Part shown: positions 1 through 5,504 of the stretch, piece after piece | Layout: each line of letters starts with the position of its first letter | Numbering within the stretch: position 1 is the stretch's first letter | DNA from: Desulfobacterales bacterium | GTDB lineage: Bacteria > Desulfobacterota > Desulfobacteria > Desulfobacterales > UBA5852 | Reading direction: 5' to 3' | Length of the DNA: 5,504 bases | NCBI GenBank assembly: GCA_030066455.1 | Contig: JASJBQ010000316.1 | Span: 1-5,504 of the forward strand | Made by a program: the position numbers and the translations under genes | Notes under the pieces: model-generated | The model's input: only the letters and a program-made list of their open reading frames with translations | The model's database searches: none | Told to the model about the DNA's origin: nothing

Positions 1-635
1 TGGATTTCTTGAATATCAACGCCATAACACGCACCACCAAAGGAAATGGCCCCGCACGGGTATTGCGCCGCCAGGGCCAGATTCCGGCTATTCTCTACGG
101 GCCCGACAACCCGCCGACACCCATCGCCGTCAATACCCATGATCTGGAACTGCTGCTGAAGTCATCCCCATCGGGCCAGATTTTCGTGAATCTGGCAATC
201 GATAAGGCCGCCAAGCGCAAAGCACTGCTCAAAGAATTGCAGCGACATCCGGTCAGCGGCCAGTTTATCCATGCCGATTTTTACGAAGTCGCCATGGACC
301 GGAAAATCCGAGTACGGGTACCGGTCACCACTCGCGGCAAATCGCTGGGGGTCGAAATGGGCGGCATGCTGCAGATCATCCGACGCGAACTCGAGGTTCT
401 TTGCCTGCCCGACGATATTCCCGAAACGATCGAAATCGATATCTCCGAACTCGATATGGGGGAATCGGTCCACGTAGAAGACGTTCCCCTATCGGGTGAT
501 GTGGAAATTCCCCATGAGGTCAACTTTACCGTATTGACGATTCTAAGCGGTCGCAAGGTTGAGGAAGAGGCCGTCGAGGAAGGCGAAGAGGCCGAACTGG
601 AAGAGACGGAAGAGGCCGAAGCCGCTCCCGAGTAG
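1..635 (+). CDS. rplY: 50S ribosomal protein L25 (general stress protein Ctc / TL5 type), 5' end at the window edge
   Basis: Binds 5S rRNA in the large ribosomal subunit. Counting from the TTG at 9, the 5S-binding L25 domain spans about residues 1-95: TKGNGPARVLRRQGQIPAILYG near the N-terminus, then LLKELQRHPVSGQFIHADFY, both family hallmarks. A TL5-type beta domain follows (about 100-182, with G-x3-GVEMGGML), then a Glu-rich tail (185-208). This is the long two-domain form, unlike the roughly 94-residue E. coli L25. Start choice: the TTG at 9 lacks room for a ribosome site and clips the first beta strand. In the same frame the sequence reads (x)TG-GAT-TTC-TTG from base 1, so the protein most likely begins MDFLNINAITR, with the first base of its start codon just outside the window (211 residues). 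pth follows after 52 bases, a common pairing. Identity is certain; the exact start is inferred. Confidence 0.95.
   Translation, partial: DFLNINAITRTTKGNGPARVLRRQGQIPAILYGPDNPPTPIAVNTHDLELLLKSSPSGQIFVNLAIDKAAKRKALLKELQRHPVSGQFIHADFYEVAMDRKIRVRVPVTTRGKSLGVEMGGMLQIIRRELEVLCLPDDIPETIEIDISELDMGESVHVEDVPLSGDVEIPHEVNFTVLTILSGRKVEEEAVEEGEEAELEETEEAEAAPE
564..618 (+). repeat. In-frame acidic repeat in the rplY tail
   Basis: The 10-mer GAAGAGGCCG occurs three times, at 564-573, 585-594 and 609-618, spaced 21 and 24 bases apart. It is always in frame, encoding Glu-Glu followed by Ala or Val. It lies in the low-complexity Glu/Ala tail of L25. Such tails are common in TL5-type L25 proteins and vary in length between strains, so this is best read as a coding microrepeat, not a regulatory element. 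Confidence 0.6.
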
Positions 636-687
636 CGTCGCAAAGGCCGCCGCGTTCGGTTCCAAGCCCCGTTGAGGCAGCATACGG

Positions 688-1314
688 ATGGCTGTGGGTT
701 TACTTGCCGTTTTACGCCAATGGTTTGGCGGGCCACAACAGGTGCCGGATTTCCTGATCGCGGGCTTGGGCAATCCGGGGGAGAATTATCGGAGTACGCG
801 CCACAATGCAGGTTTCATGGTTGTGGATCGGCTCTGCGAGGTATATCAGATCCCCCTCGATCTAAAGCGCTTCACCTGCCGTTTCGGCCTCGGTGATGTG
901 GCCGGCCGGAAGGTGGTGCTTGCGAAGCCGCAAGCTTTTATGAACCGCAGCGGTCTTCCGGTCTTGCGCTTAATGTCATATTACGGTATCTCCGGCTGTG
1001 ACCTTTTGATCATTCATGATGATATCGATATCGCATTTGGAAGATTAAAAATAAAAGAGAAAGGAGGGCATGGAGGCCACAATGGAGTGAAGTCACTCAT
1101 GGAGGCCCTGGGCAATGGGGATTTTTCCCGATTGCGCATCGGTGTCGGGCGTCCGGAACGCGGTGGTGACGTGATCCAACATGTATTGGAACCGTTCCGT
1201 GCAGGCGAACAGGAACAGTTGGACACGATCATGGACCGCGCCGTGCAAGCGGTCGTGACAGTTCTCTCCCATGGGGCGAAATTCGGTATGAACAGGTTTA
1301 ATCGGAAACCATGA
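688..1314 (+). CDS. pth: Peptidyl-tRNA hydrolase
   Basis: Cytoplasmic esterase that cleaves peptidyl-tRNA released from stalled ribosomes, freeing the tRNA. All expected Pth motifs are present: GLGNPG (Asn29), the TRHNAG segment with the catalytic-base His39, KPQAFMNRSG (Met85, Asn86), HDDIDI with Asp111, and GGHGGHNG with Asn132. These match the E. coli set N10, H20, M67/N68, D93 and N114 by alignment from memory. The C-terminus ends in a typical short basic stretch. The ATG at 688 has GAGG at 674-677, ten bases upstream. It gives about 18 residues before the first Pth strand, more than E. coli has. A GTG at 742 would start at the usual place (V/M-PDFLIAGLGNPG), with a weak GGCGGG upstream. 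The start is therefore open. It lies 52 bases after rplY and 30 bases before the preferred hppA start, probably in one transcript. Confidence 0.96.
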   Translation: MAVGLLAVLRQWFGGPQQVPDFLIAGLGNPGENYRSTRHNAGFMVVDRLCEVYQIPLDLKRFTCRFGLGDVAGRKVVLAKPQAFMNRSGLPVLRLMSYYGISGCDLLIIHDDIDIAFGRLKIKEKGGHGGHNGVKSLMEALGNGDFSRLRIGVGRPERGGDVIQHVLEPFRAGEQEQLDTIMDRAVQAVVTVLSHGAKFGMNRFNRKP

Positions 1315-1334
1315 TTACAATCGAAACTACGGAT

Positions 1335-1340
1335 GGAGGA
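1335..1340 (+). promoter_or_regulatory. Ribosome binding site that fixes the hppA start
   Basis: GGAGGA at 1335-1340 is a near-perfect Shine-Dalgarno sequence, four bases before the ATG at 1345. It overlaps the more upstream in-frame ATG at 1333, so that codon sits inside the ribosome site and cannot use it. The bases before 1333 show no comparable purine-rich motif. Confidence 0.8.
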
Positions 1341-1344
1341 AAGA

Positions 1345-3357
1345 ATGGACGCAGTGTTAAATAATGTGCCGCTGACGTGCACGATCGTAGGGGCATCCGG
1401 TATTTTGTTTGCCATCATTCTGGCCGGGATCGTTAAGGGTGCACCGGCCGGAAACGAAAGAATGCAAGAGATCGCAGGCGCCATCCAGGAAGGCGCGATC
1501 GCTTATCTCAACCGCCAGTTGAAAAGCATGGGTATCGCCGGCATCATCATTTTCGGCGTGATTTTCGCGACCATGGGGGCCAAGACCGCCATCGGCTTCG
1601 CGATCGGCGCCATAGCTTCCTACCTGGCCGGCTATATCGGCATGCGGGTATCCGTGCTGGCCAACGTGCGCACGGCCGAAGCGGCCAAGAACGGCATGGG
1701 CGCCGGTTTGTCCATGGCCTTCAAGGGCGGCTCCGTTACCGGTATGATCGTGGCCGGACTGGCCCTGACCTCGGTGGCCGGCTACTACACCTTTACCCAT
1801 GACGTCATCGCCCTCGTGGCCCTCGGATTTGGCGGCAGCCTGGTCTCCATTTTTGCGCGTCTGGGCGGCGGGATCTTCACCAAGGGTGCCGACGTGGGTG
1901 CCGATCTGGTGGGTAAGGTCGAAGCCGGGATCCCCGAAGACGATCCGCGCAACCCGGCCACCATCGCCGACAACGTGGGCGACAACGTGGGCGACTGCGC
2001 CGGTATGGCCGCCGACCTGTTCGAGACCTACGCCGTAACGGCCGTGGCCGCCATGCTGATCGGCCACCTGCTGTTCCCCAAGATTCCGATGGCCACCGAG
2101 TTTCCGCTGCTGCTGGGCGCCATCTCGATCATCGCTTCCATGATCGCCGTTTTCTTCGTTCGCCTGGGTTCCGGCGGCTACATCATGGGCGCACTCTACA
2201 AGGGCATGTTCGGCTCCGCCATTCTGGCCGGTATCGCCTTTTATTTCGTCACGATGCAGGTCATGGGGAATATCCCCGATATCTCGGCCTTGAACATCTA
2301 CTACTGCACGCTGATCGGCCTGGTGCTGACGGTCGTGATCGTCATCATCACGGAGTACTACACCGGTATTTATGCTCCGGTTAAAGCCATTGCCGAAGCC
2401 TCCACCACCGGCCACGGCACCAATATCATCTCCGGGCTGGCGGTTTCCATGCAGGCTACCGCGGCGCCGGTTCTGGCCATCTGTCTGGCCATCCTGCTGG
2501 CCTACAACTTCGGCGGGCTCTACGGCATCGCCATGGCAGCCATCTCGATGCTCTCCATGACCGGTATGGTCATCGCCATCGATGCTTACGGTCCCATCAC
2601 CGACAATGCCGGCGGGATCGCCGAAATGGCCGAAATGGACGAAAGCGTCCGTGCCGTGACCGATCCGCTGGATGCGGTCGGCAACACCACCAAGGCCGTT
2701 ACCAAGGGTTACGCCATCGGCTCTGCCGGTCTGGCTGCTTTGGTGCTGTTCTCTGCCTACGTCATGGAATTTCAAATCAAAGGCGGCGGTAAGGAAGCCA
2801 TGAATTTCGACCTCTCCGACGTCAGCGTCATCATCGGCCTGTTCATCGGTGGGCTCCTGCCGTACCTGTTCGCTTCCATCGCCATGAAGGCGGTGGGTAA
2901 CGCCGGCGGCGCCGTGGTGGACGAAGTTCGCCGTCAGTTCCGTGAAATCCCGGGTATCATGGAAGGCACCGCCAAACCGGATTACGGCGCCTGTGTGGAC
3001 ATCGTCACCAAGTTCGCCCTGAAAGAGATGCTGGTACCGGCCCTGCTGCCGGTGGTCGCTCCTCTGCTGGTGGGCTTCTTCCTGGGTAAAATCGCCCTGG
3101 GCGGTCTGCTCATCGGCTCCATCGTTACGGGTGTCTTCGTGGCCCTTTCCATGACGACCGGTGGCGCGGCCTGGGACAACGCCAAGAAATACATCGAAGA
3201 CGGTCACCTGGGCGGCAAGGGCAGCGATGCCCATAAGGCCGCCGTTACCGGCGACACCGTCGGCGACCCCTACAAGGATACCGCCGGCCCGGCCGTCAAC
3301 CCGATGATCAAGATCCTCAACGTGGTTGCGCTGCTGATGGTGCCGTTCCTGATGTAA
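1345..3357 (+). CDS. hppA: Membrane-bound proton-translocating pyrophosphatase, K+-independent type
   Basis: Integral membrane enzyme coupling PPi hydrolysis to ion pumping. From the ATG at 1345 it has 670 residues; an in-frame ATG at 1333 adds MEER but is unlikely (see the ribosome site). The family usually has about 16 membrane helices, and hydrophobic segments run throughout. Signatures in this numbering: [13 protein letters not shown] (183-195), the metal/PPi-binding [12 protein letters not shown] (about 209-220), DLFETY with Glu227, the second acidic cluster [11 protein letters not shown], and the C-terminal [16 protein letters not shown]. The motif [10 protein letters not shown] places Lys at 450 and Thr at 453. 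These correspond to the positions known from Carboxydothermus and Rhodospirillum work (A460K, T463) to make the enzyme K+-independent, a class characterised as H+ pumps. Codons are strongly biased to GCC, GGC, ATC and CTG, suggesting high expression. An intrinsic terminator follows. Family certain; ion specificity is inferred. Confidence 0.97.
   Translation: MDAVLNNVPLTCTIVGASGILFAIILAGIVKGAPAGNERMQEIAGAIQEGAIAYLNRQLKSMGIAGIIIFGVIFATMGAKTAIGFAIGAIASYLAGYIGMRVSVLANVRTAEAAKNGMGAGLSMAFKGGSVTGMIVAGLALTSVAGYYTFTHDVIALVALGFGGSLVSIFARLGGGIFTKGADVGADLVGKVEAGIPEDDPRNPATIADNVGDNVGDCAGMAADLFETYAVTAVAAMLIGHLLFPKIPMATEFPLLLGAISIIASMIAVFFVRLGSGGYIMGALYKGMFGSAILAGIAFYFVTMQVMGNIPDISALNIYYCTLIGLVLTVVIVIITEYYTGIYAPVKAIAEASTTGHGTNIISGLAVSMQATAAPVLAICLAILLAYNFGGLYGIAMAAISMLSMTGMVIAIDAYGPITDNAGGIAEMAEMDESVRAVTDPLDAVGNTTKAVTKGYAIGSAGLAALVLFSAYVMEFQIKGGGKEAMNFDLSDVSVIIGLFIGGLLPYLFASIAMKAVGNAGGAVVDEVRRQFREIPGIMEGTAKPDYGACVDIVTKFALKEMLVPALLPVVAPLLVGFFLGKIALGGLLIGSIVTGVFVALSMTTGGAAWDNAKKYIEDGHLGGKGSDAHKAAVTGDTVGDPYKDTAGPAVNPMIKILNVVALLMVPFLM
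1969..1992 (+). repeat. Perfect 12-bp tandem duplication in the hppA active-site motif
   Basis: GACAACGTGGGC occurs at 1969-1980 and again, identical, at 1981-1992, followed by another GAC. It encodes the DNVGDNVGD metal/PPi-binding motif shared by the whole family. The protein repeat is ancient; identical codons in both copies reflect the gene's strong codon bias. Confidence 0.7.
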
Positions 3358-3391
3358 TCACGGAACGCTGAATCAGCTTAGGCCCGATAAG

Positions 3392-3430
3392 AAAGGATTG
3401 GCGTCATCACGCGCCAATCCTTTTTTATTT
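3392..3430 (+). terminator. Intrinsic terminator after hppA
   Basis: A perfect 12-bp stem: AAAGGATTGGCG (3392-3403) pairs with CGCCAATCCTTT (3412-3423) across an 8-base loop (3404-3411). The run TTTTTTATTT follows from 3421. It begins 34 bases after the hppA stop and should end the rplY-pth-hppA transcript. There is no A-run on the left side, so it acts in the + direction only. Confidence 0.92.
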
Positions 3431-3432
3431 TA

Positions 3433-3461
3433 TTGATTGTTTTCCCGGGCTATGATATTAT
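3433..3461 (+). promoter_or_regulatory. Sigma70-like promoter for carD-rluD with extended -10
   Basis: A -35 candidate TTGATT (3433-3438, four of six consensus bases) is separated by exactly 17 bp from TATTAT (3456-3461, five of six). A TG at 3453-3454 is placed one base before the -10, giving an extended -10. The expected transcription start is near 3468, leaving a 5' leader of about 48 bases before the carD ATG. The leader includes the AT-rich stretch around 3465-3485. The promoter abuts the T-run of the preceding terminator. Confidence 0.65.
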
Positions 3462-3515
3462 CCTTCTAATTAAATTGGGAAAATTCACGTATAGCGCCTA
3501 AAACGGTACGGGTTC

Positions 3516-4061
3516 ATGACGGATAAGAAAACTAAAGCAGAAAGCGCCGGCCAGGAAACTGAAAAGAAATTCAACGTCGGCGATCTGGCGGTTTACCCCG
3601 CCCATGGGGTGGGAGAGATTACCGCGATCGAGACCCGCGTGGTCAATGGCGAAAAACACGACTTCTATATCATGAAGGTGCTCGAAAACGGTATGGTCAT
3701 CATGATCCCCACCTGGAACGTCGCTTCCGTCGGGTTGCGGGATATCATCGACATCGAGGATGTCCCCAAAATCTACGATGTCATCAAGAATCGCGATGCT
3801 TCTACGGGCGACAACCAGACCTGGAACCGCCGCTATCGCGAATATATGGACAAAATCAAAACCGGCAGCCTTTACGACGTGGCCGAAGTCTTTCGCGATC
3901 TCTTCCTGCTCAAGCTCAATAAAGACCTATCTTTCGGGGAGCGCAAGCTTTACGACACCGCCCAGGCGCTTCTCGTCAAAGAGCTTTCCACCGCTAAAAA
4001 GACGGACGAGAAAAGTATCCTCAAAGAAATCGAAGGCCTTTTCAAAGAAAAAAGCGCCTGA
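3516..4061 (+). CDS. carD: CarD/CdnL-family RNA polymerase-binding transcription regulator
   Basis: 181-residue cytoplasmic regulator. Residues about 18-75 form the CarD/TRCF-type RNA polymerase interaction domain (FNVGDLAVYPAHGVGEI, then FYIMKVLENGMVIMIP). Residues about 85-178 are the helical C-terminal domain, with TWNRRYREYMDKIKTGS and the AEVFRDL helix. Trp103 aligns with the Mycobacterium tuberculosis CarD tryptophan (W85 in TNWSRRYK) that wedges into the promoter bubble. Family members stabilise open complexes, notably at rRNA promoters; which promoters are affected here cannot be told. A charged, probably disordered stretch of about 17 residues precedes the first domain. It has its own promoter, a weak ribosome site (GGTACGGG upstream) and is followed 14 bases later by rluD. 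It is a stand-alone CdnL-like protein, lacking the HMGA-like C-terminal extension of Myxococcus CarD. The symbol is a family name; cdnL would also fit. Confidence 0.93.
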   Translation: MTDKKTKAESAGQETEKKFNVGDLAVYPAHGVGEITAIETRVVNGEKHDFYIMKVLENGMVIMIPTWNVASVGLRDIIDIEDVPKIYDVIKNRDASTGDNQTWNRRYREYMDKIKTGSLYDVAEVFRDLFLLKLNKDLSFGERKLYDTAQALLVKELSTAKKTDEKSILKEIEGLFKEKSA

Positions 4062-4075
4062 TTTCACAGCCCTCC

Positions 4076-5065
4076 ATGGCGACGCCTTCCGACGACGATC
4101 TTCATTTGCAGATCGATCTTGATCACAGCGGTCAGCGCCTGGATCGGGTGCTGACGGATTTACTCCCGGATTGCTCACGATCCTACGTGGCGCAACTCAT
4201 TCGCAGCGGGGCTATACGTGTCAATCAACAGACCCGCAAGCCTTCCTACCGCCTCAGCCTCGGCGATGTCATCACCGGCCGCCGGCCCCCGACCCCCGAG
4301 CCGGTTCGCTATGCCCCCGAATCGATCCCCCTCCGCATCCTCCATGAAGACGCTTCCCTGATCGTTCTGGTAAAACCGGCCGGTTTGGTGGTGCACCCAG
4401 CACCCGGTCACCCTTCCGGCACCCTGGTCAACGCTTTGCTGGCCCACTGCCCGGATTTAGCGCCGGGCGACGATGCGCACCATCGCCCGGGAATCGTCCA
4501 TCGCCTGGACAAAGACACCAGCGGCGTCATGGTGGTGGCCAAAAAACGCCGGGTCCATGAATCGCTGGCACACCAGTTCAAGCAGCGCCAGGTGCGTAAA
4601 CATTATCTGGCCATCGTGCGGGGCCGGATGAAAACCAGGGACGGCGAGGTTGATCTGCCCATCGGCCGCCATCCCACCGATCGAAAAAAAATGTCGACCA
4701 TCACGCGCCACGGCCGCCCGGCGGTGACGCGCTGGTCCGTACGCCGGCAGTTCTCGGGGGCGGCCCTGCTGGCGCTGGAACTGAAAAGCGGCCGCACGCA
4801 CCAGGCGCGGGTGCACTGTGCCGCCATTCAGCATCCTATTTTGGGGGATCCGGTGTACGGGGGGCGGCCTGGCGGCGAGGCGATCCTGCCGGGTGCCGTG
4901 CGCGAGGCTCTGAAAAAAGCCGGGCGGCAGATGCTGCATGCCTGGCGCCTGTCATTTCGACACCCCGCCAATGAAAAGGAAATGCATTTCAGGGCCGCTC
5001 CTCCCGAAGACATGCGGCACATTCTGGCGCTGCTGGCGTTGCAACCATCAGAAGAAGTTCATTGA
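4076..5065 (+). CDS. rluD: RluA-family 23S rRNA pseudouridine synthase, RluD-like
   Basis: Converts specific uridines in RNA to pseudouridine. An N-terminal S4 RNA-binding domain (about 14-70: GQRLDRVLTDLLPDCSRS, IRSGAIRVN) is followed by the catalytic domain. That domain holds the KPAGLVVHP motif (100-108), HRLDKDTSG with catalytic Asp145, RKKMST plus the GRPAVTRW segment, GRTHQARVH (239-247; most relatives have Ile, here Ala244) and DPVYGG (258-263). Length (329) matches RluD/RluC with S4. The best-known substrate of RluD is helix 69 of 23S rRNA (1911, 1915, 1917 in E. coli); RluC or another RluA paralogue is possible, so the symbol is tentative. It starts 14 bases after carD without an obvious ribosome site, which suggests translation coupled to carD. 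No U-rich terminator follows on this strand; the hairpin at 5080-5116 may still stop or stabilise the transcript. Confidence 0.93.
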   Translation: MATPSDDDLHLQIDLDHSGQRLDRVLTDLLPDCSRSYVAQLIRSGAIRVNQQTRKPSYRLSLGDVITGRRPPTPEPVRYAPESIPLRILHEDASLIVLVKPAGLVVHPAPGHPSGTLVNALLAHCPDLAPGDDAHHRPGIVHRLDKDTSGVMVVAKKRRVHESLAHQFKQRQVRKHYLAIVRGRMKTRDGEVDLPIGRHPTDRKKMSTITRHGRPAVTRWSVRRQFSGAALLALELKSGRTHQARVHCAAIQHPILGDPVYGGRPGGEAILPGAVREALKKAGRQMLHAWRLSFRHPANEKEMHFRAAPPEDMRHILALLALQPSEEVH

Positions 5066-5071
5066 ATCATC

Positions 5072-5116
5072 AAAAAAAAAGCGGGCATCATGCGGTTCTC
5101 CCACATGACGCCCGCT
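5072..5116 (-). terminator. Intrinsic terminator of the - strand flavoprotein gene
   Basis: The arms AGCGGGCATCATG (5080-5092) and CATGACGCCCGCT (5104-5116) pair over 13 positions with one mismatch (5087/5109), around an 11-base loop. On the - strand the stem is followed by a run of nine T (A-run at 5072-5080). This is a canonical terminator for the leftward gene, whose stop lies 33 bases upstream of the stem. Read rightward there is no T-run, so for rluD it would be only a hairpin. It begins seven bases past the rluD stop. Confidence 0.88.
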
Positions 5117-5149
5117 GGGATGGGCTAGCTTACACTGGAGTCCCCGCGA

Positions 5150-5504
5150 TCAGGCGGCGCAGTCGTCCTGATCGTAGCAGATCCGGCAGCATTTGAGGCA
5201 GCGGTTCGATTCGTGTTTGGCGTCGGCCTCGCTGATCACCAGGTCCACCTCGATCATGGAGTCGATGCGTTCGGCAACCTCCAACTCCGGCATGGGGGTG
5301 CGTTGGGACGGCACCACGCCGGGCACCGTTTTGAACAGGGACTCGGGGATGTGGCGTTTGAGGAGCGATTTGGGGCTGCCCTGGATCTCTTCCCCGGTGA
5401 TGTATTGATGGATCGAGCGGGCCGCCCGGCGGCCGCTGCCGATGGCGTCCACCACCAGGGCCGGACCGGTGGCCACGTCGCCGCCGGTGAACAGGTAGGG
5501 CAGG
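5150..5504 (-). CDS. FAD-dependent NAD(P)-oxidoreductase, GltD-like, C-terminal part only
   Basis: Reading leftward, the frame is open from the right edge to a TGA at 5150-5152, giving the last 117 residues of a longer protein. The apparent GTG start at 5474-5476 is internal, since homologous sequence continues upstream of it. The segment LPYLFTGGDVATGPALVV followed by DAIGSGRRAARSI is the FAD-contacting GD motif and C-terminal helix of pyridine nucleotide-disulfide oxidoreductases, closest in feel to glutamate synthase small subunit (GltD) relatives. After a linker of about 50 residues comes a cysteine cluster, RCLKCCRICYDQDDCAA, at the extreme C-terminus (fragment residues 101-117), plausibly an iron-sulfur site. 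Partner subunits and substrate cannot be seen; GltD, an NfnB-type or another Fe-S flavoprotein are all possible. It converges on rluD and has its own terminator. Confidence 0.85.
   Translation of the reverse strand, partial: LPYLFTGGDVATGPALVVDAIGSGRRAARSIHQYITGEEIQGSPKSLLKRHIPESLFKTVPGVVPSQRTPMPELEVAERIDSMIEVDLVISEADAKHESNRCLKCCRICYDQDDCAA

Noticed and set aside
281..736. 151-codon - strand frame antisense to rplY and the rplY-pth gap
   Set aside because: Ser/Arg-rich low-complexity translation without recognisable motifs; explained by the Glu-rich repeat of rplY read backwards.
1021..1032. Perfect 12-bp palindrome GATATCGATATC
   Set aside because: It lies inside pth and encodes part of the conserved HDDIDI motif; coding constraint explains it better than an operator.
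1311..1364. 17-codon frame starting with ATGA overlapping the pth stop
   Set aside because: It has the look of translational coupling, but it is short, out of frame with hppA, lacks a plausible ribosome site and runs through the hppA ribosome site and start.
2620..2637. 9-bp tandem repeat GCCGAAATG in hppA
   Set aside because: Encodes the AEMAEM stretch common in the family; no sign of recent expansion.
1357..3234. 625-codon open frame on the - strand, fully antisense to hppA
   Set aside because: It is the codon-bias shadow of hppA: the predicted protein is a monotonous Gly/His/Asp/Gln-rich string with no domain, membrane segment or ribosome site, and the + strand frame is a certain gene.
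3367..3377. Small dyad GCTGA-A-TCAGC just after hppA
   Set aside because: Only five base pairs around one central base, located between stop codon and terminator; too short and poorly placed to support as an operator.
5193..5408. 71-codon + strand frame opposite the flavoprotein gene
   Set aside because: No motifs and lies wholly antisense to a clear oxidoreductase C-terminus.
1..5504. Search for a mobile element, CRISPR array, tRNA, riboswitch or defence system
   Set aside because: No terminal inverted repeats, spaced direct repeats, cloverleaf or transposase-like or nuclease-like frames are visible; genes are tightly packed housekeeping families.

Overview
The window is a compact, GC-rich bacterial housekeeping segment with four complete genes and one near-complete gene on the + strand, plus the 3' end of one gene on the - strand. 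The combination of a long L25/TL5-type ribosomal protein, a CarD/CdnL-family regulator, a membrane pyrophosphatase of the K+-independent type and a GltD-like flavoprotein with a C-terminal cysteine cluster suggests an anaerobic deltaproteobacterium (Desulfobacterota, perhaps of the sulfate-reducing Desulfobacterales kind). That assignment is inference from gene content; no taxonomic marker settles it.

Layout. Bases 1-635 hold rplY (ribosomal protein L25), whose start codon is probably cut by the left edge. After a 52-base gap comes pth (688-1314, peptidyl-tRNA hydrolase), and 30 bases later hppA (best start 1345, ending 3357), a membrane-embedded proton-pumping pyrophosphatase. The three are codirectional and probably cotranscribed. 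A strong intrinsic terminator follows at 3392-3430, and a good sigma70-like promoter with an extended -10 follows it almost at once (3433-3461). It drives carD (3516-4061) and rluD (4076-5065), which are 14 bases apart. A hairpin at 5072-5116 with an A-run on its left side is the terminator of the convergent - strand gene. That gene's C-terminal 117 codons occupy 5150-5504.

Functional reading. L25 binds 5S rRNA, Pth recycles peptidyl-tRNA, CarD-type proteins act on RNA polymerase (often at rRNA promoters), and RluD-type enzymes modify 23S rRNA. The set is therefore a translation and growth-rate neighbourhood. The unexpected member is hppA, which turns pyrophosphate, a by-product of tRNA charging and nucleic-acid synthesis, into an ion gradient. 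Its placement next to pth is the most interesting contextual feature.

I found no mobile element, CRISPR array, RNA gene or convincing novel system. The points worth a second look are the hppA context and cation-type signature, two start-codon questions, the terminator/promoter junction before carD, and the cysteine cluster on the - strand flavoprotein.
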